Positions 45,147 to 54,632 of a stretch of DNA of 64,000 nt are shown one piece after another. Origin of the DNA: Nitzschia sp. DOCU1. Its lineage: Eukaryota > Bacillariophyta > Bacillariophyceae > Bacillariales > Bacillariaceae. Within the stretch, counting starts at the first letter, position 1, and each line of letters starts with the position of its first letter. A program made the position numbers and the translations under genes. The stretch is from positions 992,001 through 1,056,000 of the forward strand of contig OX596001.1 in NCBI GenBank assembly GCA_951394045.1, in the 5' to 3' direction. A model generated the notes under the pieces. It was not told where the DNA came from. It worked only from the letters and a program-made list of their open reading frames with translations, and searched no databases.

Positions 45147-48100
45147 ATGCAGGGAGCTTCCTCGTCTTCCTATCAGGCGGCGAAAGAGTTCGGTCTTGCA
45201 CAGAGCTTTACGAGTTTCCATGGAAGGCTCCTAGATGTGTGTTTAGCCGAGATGATAAGCCCGGTGACTGACTCGGGCGACGAAAAAGCGCCACAGTTGG
45301 AAGAACAGGGCTCGATATTGACGCTGAAAGACCTTTCTAGCTTGGGAAAAATGGTGGAAATGGAGTTTATCGCCTCCTTGAGACAAGAACTTCAAGGATC
45401 CGAGACATCGGATCAAGCCGACCCGCACGTATTCGACATCTTTCTCATGAAAGACCTATTGGACAGTCATTCCAATGGGAAACAACGCTATGCGAGACCG
45501 ATTGCGGTGTGTGTCCCTTTCAAAAAGGAACTGCTTTGGTGGAATGGTCTCGCGAAGGCTGACGGAGGAAATCTTTGGGACCTCAAGCCAGGATCGCATA
45601 TGCGTAGGCTGGCCAGCCTTTCCGGATCTGCCCGTGTACTCCAGGCTCTTGATTTGGCACGTACTTTGGCATCCCGGGAAAATGACAACCTCGTCAAATG
45701 GGCTATGAATCGCCATGGTATATTTGTGGTTGAGAATAAAAAACGCGAGGATTTATCGACCTTTGTTATTGAAAGTAGTATGCCAGTTTCAGTCAACCAG
45801 ACGAGGTCGGACTTGCTGAATCAATCGCAGCAGGAGGTGGTAAATGCCATTGCGGCTTTTCGATCTGGTTTTATGTGCATCCAGGGGCCACCGGGTACTG
45901 GAAAGGTGAGTCTTCCCGAACCCATGGGAGTACCATGTTGCTTCTGATTTGAATGAATCAATACCAATTGATCCCTGTTCTCTCGCAGACAACGACAATG
46001 GTTAGCATGATAAAAACAGCAATGGGACAAGGTGGCGTGATTGTTACGGCACCTTCCAATGCTGCTGTGGCTAACATTGCTCTCAAGCTGATTGGGACTG
46101 GTGATGTTACGTTTGGAGAGCTCGCTGTATATGGAGAAAACTGCGACGATTCGGTCAAATTCTTGCAGCCGAAGTTCCGCAGCAACGCGTATGTTGCCTT
46201 TCGAGAAACATATGATAAGGCAATGGCCATTTCTGATGGTCAGAAGGAGCCCTCTACAAGGCAAAAGCAAACCGCGGCTAATTTGTTGCAAGATTTCGTG
46301 GCTTGGCTTCACCTTCCGACTTCTTCCGATAAAGCTTGGTCTCTATCAGATTTGTCTCACCAATGTCCCATCATTAGCTACGACGAAAACGGCTTTATTA
46401 CAATGCAAGGAAGGCGCCGTATGAGTGAAATCTTTGGTTCTGCAAAGGTTGTCTTTTCGACTCTCAATAGCGCAGGCTCGTTCACCCTTCAAAGCGCCCT
46501 AGACGGCGAGAACTTCACTACTCTCATGTTGGATGAAGGGTGCCAATGCACGGAGGCTGAGTTTTTCATCGCTGCAACCTTTCCCGGTATCCAGCGCATC
46601 GCCATCATGGGCGATCCGGAACAGCTTCGCTCCACGGTGATTCACCCGAGTTGTTCCTTGGCTGGCTTCGGCGACTCGTTTCTCGGTCGAGTGTTCAAAC
46701 AAAACGCACGTCAAGTGCATTTGTTGGACACGCAGTATCGTATGGATCCTCAAATTCTCGCTTTCCCGAACAAGCGCTTCTATAGAATCTTTCTCTGTTA
46801 CGGAGAGTACCGGGACGCCTGCGAGTGCGGTGAAAATATTCTAAGGAACGCGACTCAGAGGCGAAATGTTGTAGTCTGCGAGACGATCGTGCAGCATTGG
46901 CTCAAGGCTCGCGCAAAGCCAGCAGCGTCTGAATTCAAGAACCTTTCTTTACTGCTGTCGCTATTCAGGGCACCCGAGAAAACAGCAACAGTCATGGCCT
47001 CCGAATGTGTGGCGTCCTTTGGAAGGACCGTTGTCCGAAAGGCTGTAGCAAATGCGGAGCTAGATCCCACAACTCTGCTTTGCTTTCGTGATAATCTGTT
47101 CAATGATGAGGTGATAGCCCTCGTTGAGGAGCGATTTTTCCCGTATCGTACGTGTGTGGTCGAATGGCTTGTCGATAACGGCCACGGTGCCTTAGCCGTG
47201 AAATACACTCTGAATCAATCATGGGACAACGACGATCTTTTGCGCTTGATATTACTCTTACGGGAGCGCCCTAAGTGGCTTCTCCAAATGCTTGAAGCAA
47301 GAGACGTTCTAGACGCCGCTACCGTAGTAATTTTGGGTAGCACACGGCTCAGCGACTGGAACAAAGAGCACTACCGCCAAGCCTACAAATCCTGCTTTCC
47401 AGCACGCACTTTCCCGGCGCATTCGAACTTCTTTACCCTTTCCATGTCAGGTGGGGTATGTGCAAGACTGATGAGGAAAAAGATGTCGGTGGAACGTCTG
47501 TTCGTTTACTTGCATTTGGATTAAATCCACATGGCAGTTGAAAGCTCCATAGCCGCGCTGGAAACTCACGAGCTTGCTTCTTTTAACGTCGCCAAAGTGC
47601 TACGCATCTGGGAAGAACGCCTTATGGCATCGGAGGCTCACCAACTAACTCCCTTCACGGAGCTTCTGGTCCTTCGTCAAAACTTGCTCTTTAAGCTCAT
47701 TGACGCTCAAAGCGCATGGAGGAACAGTGAAATATCATCATTTGTCGACGAGGACAGCATCCCAAACCCTAGGACGGAATATCCCTCCAGTACGTGGCTT
47801 GATGGAATTCCTCGCACTCCGTCTTCACGGGTAGAGCTTGCTGAACTGGTTAAAGAGTATGGGCCGGCCGCTACAAAGTATGTCCACCTTTGCTTAGGAA
47901 GGCACAATGATAGGTTGCTGGAGACACTACGAGAGCATTTCCAGGAGCTGCGGGAGAAAGTGCGGCTCCGCCTTGAAGACTCAGCCAGCGGGCCAGCGAA
48001 ACATAGACGCACCCGGCTGTCCAAAGGCAAACAATCGAAGAAGGGGGAATCCACAACAATTTCCTCGGCCCCACCGCACCAGCAGGGCCAAGGAAGACCA

Positions 48101-48172
48101 GGAACAGAGCAAGGCACGAAGAAGACAAACAAGAATCGAAACAAAGGTAAGAAAAAGAAGAAGAGACGCTAA
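45147..48172 (+). CDS. SF1 (UPF1-like) helicase-related protein with reduced second motor domain
   Basis: Three exons: 45147-45905, 45989-47450 and 47538-48172, giving 951 aa. The first junction splits the Walker A motif GPPGTGK|TTT. The second intron (87 bases, AG|GTGGGG donor) removes an in-frame TAA at 47522; it is inferred from phase (SMS|VESS), and the alternative is a 764-aa protein plus a separate 213-codon frame. RecA1 motifs are present: Ia VTAPSNAAVANI, II MLDEGCQCTEAE, III GDPEQLRSTV, then LLDTQYRMDPQILAFPNKRFY. Motifs V and VI expected in RecA2 are not visible. Instead there is a helical region (NDEVIALVEERFFPYRTC, LLRLILLLRERPKWLLQML). The C-terminal tail is very basic (NKNRNKGKKKKKRR), fitting nuclear or RNA/DNA binding. 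Helicase activity is therefore doubtful. Confidence 0.7.
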
Positions 48173-48924
48173 ATTATCGTCTCCCGATACCAGCACAAAC
48201 AATGAAGAAGAAAACTCCCATATGGATACGTTGTCTCTCAGATGAGGTGAATACTGTTATCAAGCGGGAATTTCTGCTTTTCAATCCACATTTCGTTCAG
48301 GACACTTCCTACCAATACTTGTTTGAGATAGTAGCCGTTTTATTGTGAGAGCTGTTACCATCGTCCTGGTGCCCAAGTAAACATCATTTTTCGCCTGTGG
48401 TGTAGTTAGAGCCAGAGCCGCACTAGAGGGCTACAAGTAAGGCCCATACCCCCTCGTACTAGTATGACTTCTAATACTACACAGATCTCTGGTCGTACTG
48501 CGCTTCTTTTCACACATTGGGTAGAGCATTGATAAAAAGCAGCATTTTCCAGCTCTGGCAGAGGACATCGACTGTCACATGAGGAACTATGAAGAGCTTC
48601 TTTTGACGATTTCAGCTCTTTGAGACCGTCCAAGGCCATCATAGTTGGTAGTTTGTCGGAAGCAGTTTCATTTCCATTTTTCCGATCTGGCGCCTGACTT
48701 GAAGGTAGATAAGTATCTCTCTGTGTTTGAATTTGGTAGCCCAGCTACGTGCCAGCTCCTGGTTCAATGACTCGCCACGACCAACACAGCAGTACTCTGT
48801 GGAATTTTTGACGCGGATCCTCTCTACTACTAGCGTAGAGAGTGACCTCCTCTATGATAGCATCCATTCCTCATTTTTTGCGCGCCGGAAGCGCCGGCTT
48901 GGCACGTTCCGTTCGTTGGGTTCC
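48173..48924. other. Intergenic region left of the TIR-element array
   Basis: About 750 bases, no gene seen. A small hairpin lies near 48827-48851 (CTCTCTAC and GTAGAGAG around a 7-base loop). Confidence 0.5.
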
Positions 48925-48932
48925 AAATCTTC

Positions 48933-50425
48933 GGCTTATGTCCGGCCACGTAGGTAGCTAAGATTTTATGATGAAAAAAGGAGGAAAAAGAAGGAAAAGA
49001 ATTCGAAACCAAATGACTGCCTTTAAACGAGCATAATCACTACCAAACAATTTACTTTAACGACCTATTTTGCAAGGCAAAAAAATGGCGTGCCAGCTTG
49101 CGCGCATTCATGCCATTTTGGCCTGCCGCCGTACAGTATGAGTGCGGATCTTTCGGCCACAAAAACACAATGACGGCGTCAACGATTGTGAGTGCTGTAG
49201 TAAGTATTTCTTACCCCCGTTTATTGCAATCGATCAACAACTTATCGAAGCCTATTCGAGCCGCTTCTCTGGTTATTACAGCTCGTTTTGGCGGAGAATG
49301 GTTCTAATTTCACGAGGCAAGGATTTGATGAAAATTCCTCGTCGACCGACGAGGTTGTTGACACGGCTATTGCTTGTTAGAGGACGATTCAGAAGGAACA
49401 AACCAGGTAAGTTGTCGTTCGTGTTACTATAGAGACGTCTATTGTTTTGGATCTTTTGTAAAGCGCTCATTCGTGACGCTAACGCCGCGTTTATTTTTAT
49501 TGCATCTTTGTCTTCTGGCTCCTATTATCATCTTCGGATGCCATCACGACGCTGCCTTTGGTTTGCCGATCGATTTCAAAGACACTGGAGACGATGGAAA
49601 GGTTGTGGGACTCTACAATCAACCATCTTGGTGGTACCATCGTTGGCTCTTAGCGGGATGTTCTTGAATGCCTGCGACTGTGTTGTTAGACGATGGTCAA
49701 TTTTCGAAAAAGAATGTTCTACAATCATTCCGGCGGGGTTTCTAGGGTAGTGGTAGTCTTCCACTATTCCTCTGTCGCGGGTACTGCAAGTGGCATGAAT
49801 AGTACATCCCGCTTTTGATGTAGAACGACTCGTATTGGGGCAGTCAGAGAGCCTCAGCTGAGGGAACAACAAAAATGACTTTGAGAACCCAATAGCAGAC
49901 AAATTATATTCAAAGAGCTATTATTTGTAGACCTCTAAATGTAGGAACATCTTGGAATAGGAATAGCTAGATGAAGTGTGGTGTGATATGGATTTTGACC
50001 GTATCATACAGTGCACTTAGCACACGACAATTGCTAATATTACGAGATTACTAAGTAGCCAAGATTGATTGCTACGAACCTATAAACCTGGCAGCGCTGG
50101 GCTATGGTAGTGAACTATATATCCTCACAATCGCAGCACCGTAGTTATTCTATAGCCAAATCTAGTTGCGAAATGCTCACCCCCCTCGCTGACTCGTATG
50201 ACTATGAATCCGACCGCGGCATTGGGTTCAATGACGTCAAGAACCGAACATAATGACTTTCTAATTGATGTTTTACACTTTTTGGAGCAACCCTATTGGT
50301 GGCCTGTTGGTGGCTTACACTTTTCTGACAGTTTAGAATCGGCCAAAATGGCTTGTTTATGATAATTCTGAGGCCTTTTTGTCAAAGGCTTACACTTGAG
50401 CTACCTACGTGGCCGGACACTCGCC
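48933..50425. mobile_element. TIR element copy 1 (1493 bases)
   Basis: The ends form a 27-base terminal inverted repeat: GGC, three variable bases (TTA at the left, GAG in the right-end complement), then a perfect 21-base block starting TGTCCGGCCACGTAGG. The right end has three subterminal TTACACTT copies (50273, 50315, 50390). No transposase domain with a DDE triad is recognisable, so this is probably a non-autonomous class II element. Short frames exist. One possible two-exon basic product joins about 49142-49406 to 49464-49750 and contains FSGYYSSFWRRM and FADRFQRHWRRWK, but it has no ATG start and no known relatives. Superfamily is unassigned; the 8-base flank fits several class II groups. 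Confidence 0.85.
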
Positions 50426-50431
50426 AAATCT

Positions 50432-51928
50432 GGCTTATGTCCGGCCACGTAGGTAGCTAAGATTTTATGATGAAAAAAGGAGGAAAAAGAAGGAAAAGAA
50501 TTCGAAACCAAATGACTGCCTTTAAACGAGCATAATCACTACCAAACAATTTACTTTAACGACCTATTTTGCAAGGCAAAAAAATGGCGTGCCAGCTTGC
50601 GCGCATTCATGCCATTTTGGCCTGCCGCCGTACAGTATGAGTGCGGATCTTTCGGCCACAAAAACACAATGACGGCGTCAACGATTGTGAGTGCTGTAGT
50701 AAGTATTTCTTACCCCCGTTTATTGCAATCGATCAACAACTTATCGAAGCCTATTCGAGCCGCTTCTCTGGTTATTACAGCTCGTTTTGGCGGAGAATGG
50801 TTCTAATTTCACGAGGCAAGGATTTGATGAAAATTCCTCGTCGACCGACGAGGTTGTTGACACGGCTATTGCTTGTTAGAGGACGATTCAGAAGGAACAA
50901 ACCAGGTAAGTTGTCGTTCGTGTTACTATAGAGACGTCTATTGTTTTGGATCTTTTGTAAAGCGCTCATTCGTGACGCTAACGCCGCGTTTATTTTTATT
51001 GCATCTTTGTCTTCTGGCTCCTATTATCATCTTCGGATGCCATCACGACGCTGCCTTTGGTTTGCCGATCGATTTCAAAGACACTGGAGACGATGGAAAG
51101 GTTGTGGGACTCTACAATCAAACATCTTGGTGGTACCATCGTTGGCTCTTAGCTAGCGGGATGTTCTTGAATGCCTGCGACTGTGTTGTTAGACGATGAT
51201 CAATTTTCGAAAAAGAATGTTCTACAATCATTCCGGCGGGGTTTCTAGGGTAGTGGTAGTCTTCCACTATTCCTCTGTCGCGGGTACTGCAAGTGGCATG
51301 AATAGTACATCCCGCTTTTGATGTAGAACGACTCGTATTGGGGCAGTCAGAGAGCCTCAGCTGAGGGAACAACAAAAATGACTTTGAGAACCCAATAGCA
51401 GACAAATTATATTCAAAGAGCTATTATTTGTAGACCTCTAAATGTAGGAACATCTTGGAATAGGAATAGCTAGATGAAGTGTGGTGTGATATGGATTTTG
51501 ACCGTATCATACAGTGCACTTAGCACACGACAATTGCTAATATTACGAGATTACTAAGTAGCCAAGATTGATTGCTACGAACCTATAAACCTGGCAGCGC
51601 TGGGCTATGGTAGTGAACTATATATCCTCACAATCGCAGCACCGTAGTTATTCTATAGCCAAATCTAGTTGCGAAATGCTCACCCCCCTCGCTGACTCGT
51701 ATGACTATGAATCCGACCGCGGCATTGGGTTCAATGACGTCAAGAACCGAACATAATGACTTTCTAATTGATGTTTTACACTTTTTGGAGCAACCCTATT
51801 GGTGGCCTGTTGGTGGCTTACACTTTTCTGACAGTTTAGAATCGGCCAAAATGGCTTGTTTATGATAATTCTGAGGCCTTTTTGTCAAAGGCTTACACTT
51901 GAGCTACCTACGTGGCCGGACACTCGCC
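50432..51928. mobile_element. TIR element copy 2 (1497 bases)
   Basis: Same structure and ends as copy 1. By eye it differs at three places clustered within about 80 bases (about 51122-51200): a C to A change (CAAACATC versus CAACCATC), a 4-base insertion (TTAGCTAGCGGG versus TTAGCGGG) and a G to A change (GATGATC versus GATGGTC). The insertion shifts the frames that cross it. Confidence 0.88.
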
Positions 51929-51934
51929 AAATCT

Positions 51935-53427
51935 GGCTTATGTCCGGCCACGTAGGTAGCTAAGATTTTATGATGAAAAAAGGAGGAAAAAGAAGGAAAA
52001 GAATTCGAAACCAAATGACTGCCTTTAAACGAGCATAATCACTACCAAACAATTTACTTTAACGACCTATTTTGCAAGGCAAAAAAATGGCGTGCCAGCT
52101 TGCGCGCATTCATGCCATTTTGGCCTGCCGCCGTACAGTATGAGTGCGGATCTTTCGGCCACAAAAACACAATGACGGCGTCAACGATTGTGAGTGCTGT
52201 AGTAAGTATTTCTTACCCCCGTTTATTGCAATCGATCAACAACTTATCGAAGCCTATTCGAGCCGCTTCTCTGGTTATTACAGCTCGTTTTGGCGGAGAA
52301 TGGTTCTAATTTCACGAGGCAAGGATTTGATGAAAATTCCTCGTCGACCGACGAGGTTGTTGACACGGCTATTGCTTGTTAGAGGACGATTCAGAAGGAA
52401 CAAACCAGGTAAGTTGTCGTTCGTGTTACTATAGAGACGTCTATTGTTTTGGATCTTTTGTAAAGCGCTCATTCGTGACGCTAACGCCGCGTTTATTTTT
52501 ATTGCATCTTTGTCTTCTGGCTCCTATTATCATCTTCGGATGCCATCACGACGCTGCCTTTGGTTTGCCGATCGATTTCAAAGACACTGGAGACGATGGA
52601 AAGGTTGTGGGACTCTACAATCAACCATCTTGGTGGTACCATCGTTGGCTCTTAGCGGGATGTTCTTGAATGCCTGCGACTGTGTTGTTAGACGATGGTC
52701 AATTTTCGAAAAAGAATGTTCTACAATCATTCCGGCGGGGTTTCTAGGGTAGTGGTAGTCTTCCACTATTCCTCTGTCGCGGGTACTGCAAGTGGCATGA
52801 ATAGTACATCCCGCTTTTGATGTAGAACGACTCGTATTGGGGCAGTCAGAGAGCCTCAGCTGAGGGAACAACAAAAATGACTTTGAGAACCCAATAGCAG
52901 ACAAATTATATTCAAAGAGCTATTATTTGTAGACCTCTAAATGTAGGAACATCTTGGAATAGGAATAGCTAGATGAAGTGTGGTGTGATATGGATTTTGA
53001 CCGTATCATACAGTGCACTTAGCACACGACAATTGCTAATATTACGAGATTACTAAGTAGCCAAGATTGATTGCTACGAACCTATAAACCTGGCAGCGCT
53101 GGGCTATGGTAGTGAACTATATATCCTCACAATCGCAGCACCGTAGTTATTCTATAGCCAAATCTAGTTGCGAAATGCTCACCCCCCTCGCTGACTCGTA
53201 TGACTATGAATCCGACCGCGGCATTGGGTTCAATGACGTCAAGAACCGAACATAATGACTTTCTAATTGATGTTTTACACTTTTTGGAGCAACCCTATTG
53301 GTGGCCTGTTGGTGGCTTACACTTTTCTGACAGTTTAGAATCGGCCAAAATGGCTTGTTTATGATAATTCTGAGGCCTTTTTGTCAAAGGCTTACACTTG
53401 AGCTACCTACGTGGCCGGACACTCGCC
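51935..53427. mobile_element. TIR element copy 3 (1493 bases)
   Basis: I saw no difference from copy 1 when reading both side by side. It ends with the inverted terminal block and CTCGCC, followed by the right-hand AAATCTTC flank. Confidence 0.88.
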
Positions 53428-53646
53428 AAATCTTCAGCCATTTAGAAAATTGAAACGAGGTAGGCGGTTCGGTCACGCCCGACGAGCTCACTTTGAATTC
53501 GTGATTCTCACCTAAAAATCTCGCCGCCCCCCGCATGGTCACGGCACAGAACGTTTCACAATGGTAGAAGGTGACAAAAGAGGCGGAATGTATTCATTCA
53601 TCATATGCATTTATCCACGTTTTCAAAGTTTTCCGAATAGAGCATC

Positions 53647-54534
53647 ATGAGAGGTGGGGGTGTATTGGATTTGGAGCATGGAAGTCACCATGTGATGGTC
53701 CCTGGAAGAAGCTACGATACTTGCCAGGATGACATCAGTCACTTGAGTGATCCAACTGGATTGGAGTCCACCCCGTCGCCCCGGCATCCTCATCGAGGAA
53801 GACTTAGTAGCTTCCTTAGCCCAACAAGTGGCCGTCGCCCTGTCACGAAAAAACGTTGGGTTGTTCACTTGCTTAAGCGGGCAGTTCAGAGGCAAATGCC
53901 CCACGAATCGGAACTTCACCAGCACCAGCAGCGAGACTTGGAAGAGACAGAAGAACAAAGAAATTACATGCCAGTCCATGTAGGTCTAGAACGAACCTTG
54001 CGTGATGCCCCCCCGTCAGCAATAAATCTTCCACCGGAGTCAACATCAACGACCAAGCAGCAGCATAGTCTCCTGATGCCATTGTCACCTGAGGACCATC
54101 ACCCTGAATCGGATCCTCTCCTGATATTTGAGCATAGTCCTAGAACATCGGATGAAAACGCTGTCTTGCTTCCAGTTAAACCAACGAAGCAACAAAACTA
54201 CCATACTCTGCCGACCCAACTTTCAGCCGCAACGACGGCGGAGGAATCCAACTATACCACGTGCTCCAGAGCAGAAACAACAACGACAAGCAGTCACCTC
54301 GGTTTTCCTTCTCGCTGGCATCTTGGCATGACGATTTTCATGTATACATTATTGGTCTTAGTGTGTACTTTGGATTTGCTGGCACCATCGGCTGCGGCCG
54401 CGAGTGCAGTAGTATCGATGGTGCTAGGAATTGGATCGGCTACCGTTGTGATGTATCTTGTTTGGGTGAAGATTATTTTGGCAAGACATCGGGAAGGGGC
54501 GACGTCGACGTCTGACAAATCACCCTTGCGATAA
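53647..54534 (+). CDS. Predicted two-pass membrane protein of unknown function (295 aa)
   Basis: Single exon from the ATG at 53647. The first 225 residues are polar, His/Ser/Gln-rich and probably disordered, with a basic patch (SGRRPVTKKRWVVHLLKRAV). Two hydrophobic helices follow near the C-terminus (MTIFMYTLLVLVCTLDLLAP and AVVSMVLGIGSATVVMYLVW), ending in a basic tail (KIILARHREGA). The long N-terminal part and short tail would face the same side. I do not recognise the family. The start is about 220 bases right of the TIR array. Confidence 0.6.
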   Translation: MRGGGVLDLEHGSHHVMVPGRSYDTCQDDISHLSDPTGLESTPSPRHPHRGRLSSFLSPTSGRRPVTKKRWVVHLLKRAVQRQMPHESELHQHQQRDLEETEEQRNYMPVHVGLERTLRDAPPSAINLPPESTSTTKQQHSLLMPLSPEDHHPESDPLLIFEHSPRTSDENAVLLPVKPTKQQNYHTLPTQLSAATTAEESNYTTCSRAETTTTSSHLGFPSRWHLGMTIFMYTLLVLVCTLDLLAPSAAAASAVVSMVLGIGSATVVMYLVWVKIILARHREGATSTSDKSPLR

Positions 54535-54632
54535 CCGGCTAGGAGTAGCAGTACGAGTAGTCGATAATTGGGCACTAGTCTGTAACTTCAGCAATCTTCC
54601 TTGTGTTTCGATTTTGTGATCCTACAAAGTAT

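Larger units (their letters stand above)
48925..53435. repeat. Head-to-tail array of three TIR elements flanked by an 8-base direct repeat
   Basis: Three copies of a roughly 1.49-kb unit in the same orientation. The outer flanks are the direct repeat AAATCTTC at 48925-48932 and 53428-53435, a likely target-site duplication. Internal junctions (50426-50431 and 51929-51934) are only AAATCT. The repeat periods are 1499 and 1503 bases. Confidence 0.93.

Noticed and set aside
47522..47524. Stop-codon readthrough or reassignment at the helicase TAA
   Set aside because: Other genes in the window use TAA, TAG and TGA normally, and a phase-consistent intron covering the stop is a simpler explanation.
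49098..53000. Short ORFs recurring in each TIR-element copy (64-108 codons on both strands)
   Set aside because: They repeat only because the element repeats. They overlap in several frames, some are broken by the copy-2 insertion, and none resembles a known transposase.
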